Origin: Hyperoodon ampullatus
Taxonomy: Eukaryota; Chordata; Mammalia; Artiodactyla; Ziphiidae
NCBI GenBank assembly: GCA_949752795.1
Contig: OX457061.1
Coordinates: 6,073,239-6,137,238, forward strand
Reading direction: 5' to 3'
Length of the DNA stretch: 64,000 nt
A program made the position numbers and the translations under genes. The notes beneath the pieces are model-generated. The model had not been told where the DNA came from. It ran no database searches and saw only the letters and a program-made list of their open reading frames with translations. Every line of letters starts with the position of its first letter. Position 1 is the stretch's first letter. Below, piece after piece: positions 23,001-36,500 of this stretch.

Positions 23001-26000
23001 CTCCCCCGGGGCTCCCCTGTGAGGAAGGAAGAGAACAAGAGTGACACTATCCACCTCTGTGCCCTCAGGGATATGCAGGTACTGTTTTCCATTTCATGAA
23101 GGAGTAAACTGAGGCTCAGAGAGGGGCAGTAACTTGCCCAAGGACACACAGCTAATGGGTGATGAACTCAACACTCAGGGGATCCTGGCTTCTAGACAGA
23201 AGGGAGACTTTTAAGAGGAGCCCCACACAGGGATGGTGCCAGCTTCTAATTCTGGCTCTGCCATCACCTTCTTGAAAACCTGGGCAAGTCTGGCCCCCAA
23301 GCCACACTTGAGTTGGCTTATCTATAAAATGAGGAGGTGGGACCACAGATGCACTAAAGACCTGTTGGGTTCTAAAATGCCAAGTGATGGGGGCGGGGGG
23401 CCTGGCACACTGGAGGAGCCAGGGAGGAGAGGCAGGGCACCGGGCCAGGAAGTGAATGCTGCCACCTGAACACTTCCCATTCCATCAGTGGCCCTGGCTC
23501 CAGCTGCCCTGCAGCTGGCCCAGCTGGGGTGGGCTGAGTTCCTAGCAGCCGCCAGGCAGTCTGCTAGCAGATGCTCTTCAGCACTAATCAAATGGATTAT
23601 ACAGGCACAGGGGGATGCTTCCTCTGGCTAATGGGCCAGCTGTCTCGTTTGGATAGATTGCAATAGACAGAAGCTAGCCTGCCTCTCCACTCACCAGCCC
23701 TCAGGGGAAACTGACAACAAATTGCCAATGATCTATCAAAAAAATAACATACAACACTCAACTGCCAAGATCCTAAGTGGATAGATCAGGGGGCTGGTTA
23801 ATTTTGGATTCCAGGAAGCAATGCCATTTCCTGCAGCCCTTAGCTGGGGTTTGATGAGATTGGATGCCCATCTGGGATGTCTCTCGTCAATATCCGCAGC
23901 TCTGGGATTTACGGGGGGGACAGGAAAAGGCCATGAACCTTCCCCTGGCCTTGTAATAAGGGGGTAAGGAGGTGTTGGGAGCAGCAGATAAGAAGGCAGC
24001 AGCGTGACCCTGGCAGTTTTAGAAGGGGACAGGAAATTGGAGGCCAGGAATGACAAGCCACTGGCAACCTTCTCAGACATGAGGTGACTCAGCAGCCTCT
24101 TGTCCCCCATAAGGCCAGGATGCCCCTCCCAGACTTATGGGAAAGGAGGGAGAGAGTTAGGGGGCCTCAACGCCTTTGAATATCTTTTATATAGCAATGT
24201 CCCTTGAAGGAACTTATCCTATAGAAATATTCAGTCCAGCACACAAAGATGTGCACCACAGGCATGGTTTTTGGAGGGGAAACTGGAAAAAAAAAAAAAA
24301 AACCCACAAACCTGTTGTTTATTTAATGAAGCCAACAGCAATTAAGTTTAAAACATGTTCCTATGGAATGGTATGAAATCATTACAGAAGGTGTGGACTA
24401 GGCTTATTGTCATGGGCTATTGTCCGTGATGGAGTAAGAAAATATGGCAGGTTGTAAACACAACTTGTACATTTGACCTCATTTGTAAGAAGAAAAAAGT
24501 GTATCTCTTTACCTTCAGAGAAAAAGTGTAGAAATATATACCCCAAATAATTACCTGAGCTATTTCTAAATGAATTATGGGAGATAACTGATCATTACTT
24601 TTTTCTTCACACATTTAAAAAAATTATCTGGCCTTTCTACAATTAACATATACAAGGTAAAAATTAGTTGTTACCATTAAAAAAGTAAGGCTGCTGTTAT
24701 GGGTTGAATTGTGTCCTCCTAAAAGGATGTGCTGAAGTCCTAACCCTCGGTACCTGAGCACGTGACCTTATTTGAATGTAGGGTCTGTACAGAGGTACCC
24801 ATGTTAACATGAGGTCATGAAGGTGGGCCCTAACCTAATATGACTGGTGTCCTTACATAAAGGGGAAATTTAGAGACAGACACGAGCACAGGGAGGATGC
24901 CATGTGATCATGAAGGCAGAGAGAGGGGTGACGCTTCTACAATCAAGGAACTCCAGCAAACTACCAGAAGCTAGGGGAGAGGCCTGCAATAGATTCTCTA
25001 TCACATATCTCAGAAGCAACCAACCCTGCTGGCACCTTGATCTTAGATTTTCACCCTCCAGAACTGCAAGATCATACACTTCTGTTGTTTTAGGCCCCAC
25101 TGGGCAGGGAATCCCACCCCTGTCCACAAAGGTCTGGGCAGGGAGGCTCCATACCTCTCACGGCCAGGAACGCCTGGGCTGTGGCAGAGCCCAGGAGGTT
25201 GTGAGCAACACACTCATAGGCGCCCGCATCCCCAGCCTCCACTCGCTCCAGCCACAGGCTCCCGTCCGTTAGGGTCCTGAGCCGCCGGCTGGTCCGCAAG
25301 GGCTGGCCCGCTCGCAGCCACTCCACTGTGGGCGCTGGCTCTCCAGAGGCCTGGCACCGCAGGACCACGGCATCCCCAGATCTCACTGTCACGTCTTGGG
25401 GCTTCACCTGGAACACCGGGGCACCTGTGGGAGGCCCAGGACAGCTTTTAGAAACAACTTATTACTTTTGTATACAGGCACACCTTGGAGATACTGCGCG
25501 TTCGGTTCCAGACCACCACAATAGAGCAAATATCACAATAAAGTCAATCACATGAATTTTTTGGTTTCCTAGAGCATATAAAAAGTATGTTTATACTGTA
25601 GTCTATTATGTGTGCAATAGCATTATGTCTAAAAACACAACCTATATATCTTAATTTAAAAATAACTGATTGCGGGGCTTCCCTGGTGGTGCAGTGGTTG
25701 AGAGTCCGCCTGCCGATGCAGGGGACACGGGGTCGTGCCCCGGTCCGGGAAGATCCCACATGCCGCGGAACGGCTGGGTCCGCAGTGTGGGGAGAGGGGT
25801 GCCTCAGGACAGCAAGGAAAAGGCAGAAGCGTAGGTTTCCCACTTGGTCTTTGTCGATGGGGTTTAGGGTGAGGCTGCAGTTTTTCATAGTGTTTGGCTG
25901 GAATAGGGTGTTATTACCTAAGTTTTCTAGCTTGATATGCTGTCCTTTTTCTGGTCCTTTAGCAAGAGAGAGCAGACTTTTGGGGGGCCCTCATTTTTTT

Positions 26001-29000
26001 TTTTTTTTTGTCTGAGCCCATTGGTATTTCCAGGTTGCTGGCTTCTCAAGCATCCTGCCCAGGATATATGAGGCAAAAAGAAAAACTAGGGGTTTTGCTG
26101 CCATATCATCCCATAGGTCCCAAGATCCTTGGCCTATCCTTCTTTTCTCTACCTTTCAGAGTCTTTCAGTGTTTGTTTTCTATATAAAGTCTAGGGTTTT
26201 TAAGCTGTCGTTAGCAAGAGGAATAAGCAGAAGTGCCTCTAATTCCATCTTGTCTGGAACCAGAAACCTCCCTCCCTCACCCCCATCCATGACAAAAACT
26301 CTCAACAAACTAGGTATAAAAGGGAACTTCCTCAACCTGATAAAGGGCATCTATAAAAACCCATAGCTGACATCATACTCAGTAGTGTAAGACTGAATGC
26401 TCTCCTCCTTAAGCTGGCAACAAGGCAAGGCTGCCTGCTCTGGCCACTCCTATTCAACCTTGTGTCTAATCAATGCCATAGACAACACAGAGAAATTAAA
26501 GGTATCCAGAGGGGAAAGGAAGAGGTAAAACCGCTCTACTCATAGAGGACATGTAGAAAATCCTAAGGAATCTGCCAAAAAATTACTAGAACTAAATACT
26601 AATTTAGCAAGGTTGCAGGATTTAAGATCGAGATAACAAAAATCAATTGTACTTCTATATATTAGCAATGAAAAATCAAAAAAATCAAACTAAGAGAAGA
26701 ATTCCACTTACAATAGTGTGAAAATCATGCAATACTTAGTAATCAATTTAACAAAAGTACAAGACTTGTACCCCGAAAACTACAAAATATCACTGAGAGA
26801 AATGGAAAAGATCTAAATAAATGGTATAGAACAACTGGATATCTATACGCCAACAAAAAAAAAAAAAAAGAGGAATTTAGATCCTTATCTCACACAAACA
26901 TTAACTTAAATGGATTTGGCCTAACTATAAGAACAAAAACTGTAAAAATTACAGAAGACAATGTGACCTGAGGTCAAACAAAGATTTTTAAAATATAACA
27001 CAATCCATAAAATACTATTGGACTTCACCAAATTTTAACACTTTTGCTCTTCAAAGGCAAAATACAGGAAATGTAAATACAGGCCACAGACTGGGAGAAA
27101 ATATTTGCAAATCATCTATCTGATAAAGGACTTGTATCCAGACTATGTAAACGACTCTTAGAACTCATTAATAAGACAATCCAATTTAAAAATGAGCAAA
27201 AGACCTAAATAGGCACTTAGCCAAAGAAGTCATATGAAAGAGTAATAAACACATGAAAAGATGCTCAATATCATTAGTTATTAGGGCAATGCAAATTAAA
27301 ACCACAGTGAGATACTGCTTTGTAACCACAAGGATGGCTAAAATTGAAAAGACTGACATTACCAAGTGCTGACAAGGATGTGGAGAAACCAAAACCTCAT
27401 ACACTACTGGAAGGAAAGTAAAACAGTACAGCTAGTTTGGTGATTTCTTAAAAAGTGACCTATACAGTGATCAGGTCACCCATCAATTAGACTTCCAGGA
27501 ATCTCAAGAGAAAGAACATATATCCACACAAAGATGTATACACAGATGTTCACAGCAGCATTATTCACAAGAGCCACAAACTAGAAACAATCTAAATGTC
27601 TAGTAACTGGGGAATGGATAAACATAATGTGGTCAACCAGACAATGGAATACTGTTGAGCAATAAAAGGGAATGATGTACTGACATACACTATAACATGG
27701 ATGAGCCCCCAAAACATCGGTAAGTGAAAGAAGTTGGAACCAAACACTGCATATGATTCCATGTATGTGAAATTACCAGAAAAGGTACATCTATAGCGAC
27801 AGAAGGCAGATCAGCAGTTGCCTGGGGCTGGAGGTGGGAACGGAGATAGACTACAAATGGGCAGAGGGAACTTGGAAATATTCTAAAAATGGGTTGTACA
27901 ATGCTATACATTTACTAAGAATCACCAAACTGTATACTTATAATGGGTGGATTTTTTCACTTAAAAATTGTGGTAAAAAACATATAACATAATATTTACC
28001 ATCTTACTCGGTTTTAAGTGTACAGTTCAGCAGTGTTAACTGTATTTGCATTGTTGTGCAACCATCACCACCATCCATCTCCAGAACTTTTTCATCTTGC
28101 CAAACTGAAACTATATCCATTAAACACTAATTCTCATTCCCCTCCCCCCAGCCCCTGGCAACCAGCATTCCCCTGCCTGTCTCTGAGAATTCGACTACTC
28201 TAGGGACCTCATACAATTAGAATTATACGGTATTTGTCTTTTTGTGACTGGCTAATTTCACTTAACATAACGTCCTCAAGGCTCATCCATGTTGTAGCAC
28301 GTGACAGAGTTTCCTTCTTTTTTAAGGGTGAATAATACGAATGGGTGAATTTAATGGTATGTAAATTATGTCTCAATAAAGCTATTTTTTAAAAAGGCAA
28401 AATTCTGGACAGTGATTCCCTCCAGAGGGGGTAGAGACTGGAAGGGGGCATGATGGGGGGGGGTGCGTCTGGGAACTGTTACAGTTCTATTTTTGGATCT
28501 GGGTGCAGGTTACCTGGGTGGGTTCATGTTATGAAAATTCATTGAGCTGTACTCTTGTGACATGTGCCCTCCTCCTTGTGTGTTCATCTTCAATGAAAAG
28601 TTTCATTAAAAATCCTTATTTATTCCTGTTTTGTAAATAAGTTCATTTGTATCTTTTTTTTTTTTTTTTTTTTTGTGGTACGCAGGCCTCTCACCGCTGC
28701 GGCCTCTCCCGTTGCGGAGCACAGGCTCCAGACACGCAGGCTCAGCGGCCATGGCTCACAGGCCCAGCCTCTCCGCGGCATGTGGGATCTTCCCGGACCG
28801 GGGCGCGAACCCATGTCCCCTGCATCGGCAGGCGGACTCTCAACCACCGCGCCACCAGGGAAGCCCCTGTATCATTTTTTTAGATTCCACATATAAGCGA
28901 TATCATATGATATTTGTCTTTCTCTGTCTAACTTACTTCACTCAATATGACAATCTCTGGGTTCATCCATGTTGCTGCAAATGGCATTATTTCATTCTGG

Positions 29001-30486
29001 CGGGGGAGGGATAAATTGGGAGACTGGGACTGACATATACACACCAATATATATAAAATAGAGAACTAATAAGGACCTGCTGTGTAGCACAGGGAACTCA
29101 ATACTCTGTAATGACCTATATGGGAATAGAATCTAAAAAAGAGTGGACATATATATATATATATGTATAACTGATTCACTTTGCTGTACAGCAGAAACCA
29201 GCAACATTGTAAATCAATGATACTCCAATTAAAATTTTTTTTTAAATCCCTGTTTAGACTATTTCACAGGGTTACTTTGAGGCTCACGTAGTGCTTTGTT
29301 AGCTATAACCTGCTTGGCAAACACAGGCGCTGTCACTATGATCTCAATGACAGTTTTGAGTTCTGAATAAACAGGTCCCCCAGGCCTGGCTGTTGGGTCT
29401 CCAGTACTCACCAGCCCCTAATTCCCATTCCACATCAGGGAGACAGTTCATGGGACTTCAGCTGTGTGTTCTGAATAAGTATTCGGAATGGCCCTCCTTT
29501 CCCATCGCAGCCTGGGCGGCGGCAGCCGCAGCCTCGGCACAGCTGCCCCCTGGGTGCCCACCTCACTGGGTGCCCACCTCACCCAGCCCCCACCCAGGGC
29601 CCAGGAAAGGTGGGGCTGAGACTCACTCTGCAGCACGAGGACCACCACTTTCTCCACCGCGCCCAGCTCATTCTCCGCCAGGCACTGGTACTGTCCCGCG
29701 TCTTCCTTCTGTGGGTGGGCACGGGAGCAGGGGCGTGGCGTTCAGGAGAGGAGAACGAGGGGGCGGTGAGCATCTGGGGACAGCTGGGCACAGACAGGGG
29801 CACCTGGAGCACGACCCATCTAACCAGGAGGAGCTTAGAGCATAAACCAGCTGGGGGCCCGCAGATTCCACCAGAGGGGCTTCCATGGCTGCTTGTCAAT
29901 AGAATCCAAAGAGAATCCAGCCCCTTTCACCCCTGGAACTTGGGGTGGTGACTACTCATTGCTCTAAGGGGAGCTCTATGCTGCAGAAGCATGATTTAGA
30001 TCCACCTCTTCCAAATTGTGTACGTTAAAGTATTATGACTCCACGGCACATTATTAGGAATTCCAGCACTTCCTGGCCTTGGTGATAGGGAAGTTTCTTC
30101 CCAGGATATCCACGACCATGGCAGTGATGCAACTCAGGAAGAATGCTGGCTCAGATTCGCTTCCGAGTGGCAGCACCACCATGAGATGGAGCCGGGGCAG
30201 CCTGAAGCCACTGTCCACGCCCAGAAGATAATATCCCAGAGGCCACTCCCAAGGGACTGTCAGCGGGCAGCACGGCACACAATTAAAAGTATAGATTTGG
30301 GCATCAGTCCAAGATGGGACTAAATCCGGGCTCCACTGTTCACCATGTCTCTGGAGCCTCAGTTTCCCCATCTCTAAAATGGGGATAATAACCGATACGA
30401 TTGTTGTAAGCATCAAATGAAATCATGCTCCCTAAATGCGAGGCACGGTGCCTGGTCCACAGCAAATACTCAGGTCACGGCAACCC

Positions 30487-30517
<31 letters not shown>

Positions 30518-33500
30518 CTTTACCAGTCTGAGGCAGGCTGCCAGATGGGCAAGATCAAGGACCCCTAAGATGAGTCCTTGACATCATCGAACTGTGGAAT
30601 TCTGCAAGACCACTGGGACTTGGGACACAGAAGGGAAGGTAAGCAGGGGCTGCTCCCGAGCTCAAGGCTTTGGAAATGGCGTGGAGTAGGAATCAGGAGA
30701 CCTGGGCTGGGGTCCTGCCTCAGGTGCTTACTGGCTGTGGGCCTCTCTGACCCTCAGTGTCTTCATCTGTAAAATGAGGCACTCTTATCCGCTTACTCTG
30801 TTCCATGGGGTTGTTATTAGTAACATATATTGGCATTACTGAGGGACCAATCACTCTTAAATACCTGGTGTGGGTCATCTCACTGATTTCTCACTATAAA
30901 TCTATGAGGTAGAACAATTATTAGCCCCATTGAATGGATGAGGTAATTGAGGCACAGAGAAGTTAAGCCACTGGCTGGAGGTCACCCTAGTTAGTCAGGC
31001 GAGAATCTCTGGGTACAGGCAGGAAAATGCTTTGTAGACTGTAGAGGGTGGTGCCAACCTAAAGAACCATCTTGGATAATCAGACAAAGTGGAGGGTTGT
31101 CCCAGGTGGCCCCAGCCCAGGCCCCGCCTTGCCTCGGTCCTACGGATGATCAACGAGCCATTCTGCAGCCAGTGCCGGAGCCGGCTGCCCTGCAGCAGAA
31201 GGCCATCTTTGATCCAGTGGATGTTGGGTTCTGGGTCTCCACGGACCACACAGTCCAGCCGGACGCTGCCCCCAACGGGTTCCACCAGGTAGGAAAAGGC
31301 CTCCCCTTGTAGGACAGGAGCCTCTGCACAAGGTGACAGTGGACAAGGAGTGAGAAAGGAGGTTTCCTTCAGGCTAAAATTCCCATAAATCCGTCCCCAA
31401 AAGCCTGCCAGACAGACCCCAGGAACCTATGGAGGCTCCTGATGGCTCAGCACGGCTGTGTAGAGTCAATACATCTGGGATGGCATACAGCTTCCATGTC
31501 GCAGGTCAAGAGAACTAGACTGGCAGTGGCTGCCAGGAACACTGTGCTGAGAAGGATTTGAAGTTGAGTAGGAATAGTGCTATGATCGATTAGTGATGCC
31601 TGAGACAGGCACAGGAGGGGAGAAAGTGTATGAGTGTCATGCACTTGCGCTCAGAGATGGATTGGCCCAGCAGCAGGGTACTTTGGACAACAAGGACTAC
31701 ACAATCATTAGGACACCTCTGTTGGACATAGCAACACGAAGACATCCCTGATTCTCATTTCATGCAACTCTTAAACCATCTTGGATGCCCTGTGCTGGTT
31801 CTCATCCTTGCCGGTTTCCTGAGGTTGAATCTACCAACAGTACAGTTGAATCCTGGTGCCTTGGGCAGCTCATTCCCCTCCATCGAGCCCCACCCTCCCA
31901 TCCTAAAGTTGGACATACAAGTCACAGTGACATGAGGGTTACTGTGCAGGGCTGTGGGGAGCAACCGGCAGGCTGGCGAGATTCACGCATTGTTTGCCAG
32001 GGTACCTTAGCCCCCATCCCCCTCCCACAGTGACACCATCCAGCTGAGGGTAGTGCTTCAGGCTGATGAGTCAGATCTCAGTTCTACCTACAGCCGGTCA
32101 TCTGGGGAGGGTAAAAAATACTGATGTCGAGGCCTCACCTTTACGGAGTCGGGGGTGGAACCTGGGCCTCGGTATTTTATAAAGTCCCCCAGGAGATCCT
32201 AATGCCCAGCCAGGGTGGAGAGGTACCAGTTCAGAGATTAGGAGGCCAGTTTCTTAGAAAACCCACTAGGCTGGGTCAGCAGAGGTCTGGAGAAAGACCA
32301 CGTGGTCACTCCCTACCCTTCACGTGGACGAAGCTGACCGCCTGCACTCGGCCCACTCTGTTCTCGGCCCAGCAGACGTAGGTCCCGCTGTCCTCTCTGG
32401 TGACTGCCATCCGCTGCAGTGTGCTGCCCCCGTCCTGCTCGGACACCCCCTCTGTGGCAGAGAAAGAGACGCCCCAGCGGGCTCTGAGCTCAGGGTGCCA
32501 GGGACCTCCTGCCCTGAACACTTAATTCCGGCCTCGGTATCCAGCTGGTGCTTCATAAAGGCACAAAGTGTCCCCTCCCTGCTGGAAGCCTAAGCAAGTG
32601 GGATCCGATCGTGGCAGGCACAGGATCGGATGATGAGGCTGAGGTTGAAGACCTGCCTTTTCTCATTTTCAAGTCCACACCGCGAGTATGATGAGTGGCC
32701 AAGGGTAGGTCTTCGGGGGCCTATTAACATGTAGCACTTATAGAGATATTGTCATGAGTTACATATAGATGGACGCTATTTTTTTCAATTAATTTTTTGG
32801 GGGGGCTGTACCACACCGCATGTGGGATCTTATTTCCCTGACCAGGAATCAAACCCGTGCCCCCTGCAGTGGAAGCCCAGAGTCTTAACCACTGGACCTC
32901 CAGGGAAGTCCCTAGATGGATGCTATTAACAGCCTTTGTTTTCCCTGTAATCCTTAGACAGTGCCCCTACCCCAGGAATAAGGACAAGTGCTTATTGGAC
33001 ACTTGGACACAGATGGGGCATTTACTCTGGGTGAGGTCCTGCCAAGCGAGCCTCCTGCATTAAATCATTCCGCCCTCAGGACCCCTGTTATCTCTATTTC
33101 AAGATGAAGAGCTGGGCTCAGAGAGGCTGAATCTCTCTCCTGATCTCTCCGCCCAGGAAGCAGTGAGGTTGAGGCAAAGCCTTCTGCACAGGTAGGCAAA
33201 GCCTTCTGCACAGGTGTGCAAAGGTGAGCCGCACACGTTTCCCAGCACCTGGCCTTGGGTATAGGAGGATATGAAAATATCACTTTGCAGTGGAGGAGGC
33301 TTAGCAATTCATCCATTTGGCAGACATTGATTTGAGTACCTACTATATACACCACAGGGCCTGAGCAGGGCTTGGACCCCCCTAAACACCACTGGGAACC
33401 CAGGTGAGAGGAGAGAGCCCCCCATGAATGGAGTTTGTTGAGGGGCCCACAGTGGGAGCAGCAGCGCTGGGCTGGAGCACAGGCCCCTCTCCTGGCCCTG

Positions 33501-36500
33501 AGGTCTCCAGGGTTGAGTCTTTTTCACAGGTGGCTTCTTGCTGGGTCTGACATGTGACTGGTCACATAGGGCCACATGTGTGTTTGCCCTGTGCCCCAAC
33601 GCAGGGCCAAGTCTGGGGACCCAGAACCCACAGGCTGACTGGTACCCTCTTCCTCTTCACCAGGTTGGGTCACCCCCCACCCCGCCCACCCTCTTCAACC
33701 TCCCAGGGTCCTGGGTCTCTGTCCCACCTGCCCCCAGCAGGCCCAGACCTGTGACTGGCTGGTTGTTGACAGTCCAGCCTATTCGGGGTGTAGGGCTGCC
33801 ACGGGCCGCACAGTGAAGCCACAGCCTGTCCCCAAGGTTCAGGCTGCGGTCCCCAGGCAGGCTGGTGAAGACAGGCGGTGCCAAGATGGTGAGGTGCATG
33901 CGGCGGCGGGCGCGGCCCACGGCATTCTCGGCAGTGCAGGTGTAGGTGCCAGCGTCCTGGCTCTGTGGGCACAGGGAGGGGTCAGTCTGAGAACTGCCCC
34001 CACCCCAACATGGGCCAGAATGCCCCCGGGGACCTGCTCCCTGGCAGGTTCCCATGGACCATGCAGCCCAGAGAGGCAAAGTGACTTGCCCAAGGTCACA
34101 CAGCTAGCAAACAGCTCGGCTTCACCACTGCACCTCCCTGCAGCCTTCATATGGCTATGCGTTTTGATAAAATACAATTTATATTTTAAGGCAGGACAAG
34201 AAAAATTAAACATAAAATTCTCTGTCTTTTGGGGCCTCCTCCTTCCATCCCTAATGTGCAGTGTGTATCTGCATTACACATTAACCAGAGCTCCTCAAGG
34301 ACGGGTGTGCCTGCTCAGCTGTAAAGATCTTTTTTTTTCCTTTCCTGACGCTAGCAATGTAACTTCTTAACAGAATAGCGTTCTTTCCCAGCTCTGTAAG
34401 GGGTCATGGTGACTCGCTGTTCACTTTGTACCTGCTTACCCGGACTATGTATCTTTGGTGAACTTTATGTAAAATACGAGTATGTCATTCTGATGTATGA
34501 TTCCTTGTCTTGAAAGTGTATGTGACCGTGCCTTTACCTCTAACAGGTCTCCCCGGTTATAATCCTCAGTTTGGCTCCAAAAAATTCCCTTTTTTTCCTT
34601 CTTCATTTGATTGTTAATTGAATTTTCAGCCTTCATAATCTAAGCCTGACCACACGTTTGTAACAGTCACCATTTACTAAGCACCTCCTATGCGCTCAGA
34701 ACGGAACCTGCGCTCCGCTCACCTGTGCTCACCTCATCCATCACCCCTGAGGCGGGTCCTGCTTTCGGTGCCTTCTCCGAGAGGAGAAGTTCTGTGGTGC
34801 ATCCCAGCAGGGCTGGTGCACTCTCCACTGCACATCTGGCTCCCTGTGTGGCAGGATCCCCACCCCCACGGCCCCCTCGAGATGTGCCCACCCAGCAGCC
34901 ACCCACCCATCTGGACAGTGACTTCTTTTGTAATTACAGAACATGATGAGCACTGATGGGGGAAGGGAGCCGGGGTTCCACCCACACCTGTAGCTCAGGT
35001 TGAGAACATTTGAGGCAGTTTGGGGACACAAAGTCATCGCCACGCTCCTCCCTCCCTCTCTTCCAGGGCTCCTTCCCTCCCCCTGGGACTAGCCATAGAG
35101 GTCCTGGTTCAAATCTTGGTTCTGCTTCTTGTCAATAGCATGTCTTCAAAACCTGGGTACACTCTGAACCTCGGTTTCCTCATCTGCAGCTAGGGTGATA
35201 ACACCTACTTCCCCAGGTTCCGGGATTAAGAAACTGCACGGCATTCAGCACAGAGCATGGCACACAGGGGGGTGCTCAGCAGGTGTCTGCTGCTCCTGCT
35301 GTTACTACTATTTCCCTCTGCTCCCTGGAGCCAGGCCCTCACCTCTGAGTTCTTCACCAGCAGCCCCCCGGAAGGCTGGATGGTGAACTTCCCCTCAGCT
35401 CCAGACACAGGCTGGCCGTCCTTTTCCCAGGTGATGTCGGGCTCAGGACTGCCGCTGGCCGTACAGGGCAAGAGGGCGTGGGAGCCTTCGGTGGTGGACA
35501 GGTTGGGAAGGCCATTCTCGATCACAGGCGGGACTGTGGGGATAGGGAGGTCCCCTCGGTGACTGGGCTGGGCTGGGGTGGGCTGGGGTGCGCCATCCCT
35601 GCCCCAGTGCCCTTGGCACTTGACACATCCTCAGCCCCTTCCTCCACCCCTGTCTGCTGCCCCCACTGGCCCCTGGTCATAGGCCTCGTGGTCTGGATAA
35701 CCTGGGGACTCTCTGGAGTTTGGTGATGCTGTGACAGAGTGACCCATTCACCCACATGCACACACAGTGACTAAAGGGACAGAAATGGCTATTGCTACTG
35801 GAAAGCCAAAATGAACGAAGAATGACCAGACTAGTCTCCCAGGAGGGGCCAGAGGAGGCAGAGAGGACTCTGGAGTTACTGTCTGAAGCCAGACCTTGGG
35901 TGCAAAATGGGAGCCCGTTTTTTCTTGAATTCCTTCTAGAACCACAAGCCGTGCTGGAGTAGGGGTGGGTGCGGGGACACGCCCCGCCCGGGACCAGGGC
36001 TGGGCAGAGAAGGGAGGGGGTCTCAGGGGCCTTAAAGCCCCTAGCTCACTGGGGTCCACTTCAGACCCAGCCACACCCCCAGGGGCCCACCTTGCACAAC
36101 CAGCCGAGTCTTCCCCAGGGCACTGCCTGCGCTGTTCTGGGCGATGCAGAAATAATTCCCAGCATCCTCTGGCCTGACATGGATAATCCGCAGCTGTCCA
36201 CTGGTTAGGACCTGGGTCCTCACCCCTGGATTTGGCGGGAAGGAATTGGGGGCTGGTCGCTGGGGCGACAGGACCCCCGAGGAGGGCAGGAAGGCTGCTT
36301 GGGCTGTTCTGTCTGACCAGACAAGTGACCTGCTGTGGCCACAGGGTGACGAGGGGCCAGAGCGAGCACGGAAGCCGGACCCAACCTCCCAACCCAGCCA
36401 CCGAGTGCTCAGGCAGAATCAAGGGCTCTGGGGTGGTGAGGGGAGACGCGAGGGCAGGAGGTGAAGCGGGGGCCGGAAGGAGGACCACGGGTTCATACTG

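Noticed and set aside
24694..25100. Possible endogenous retrovirus
   Set aside because: Only an old LTR is present. No gag, pol or env sequence follows it.
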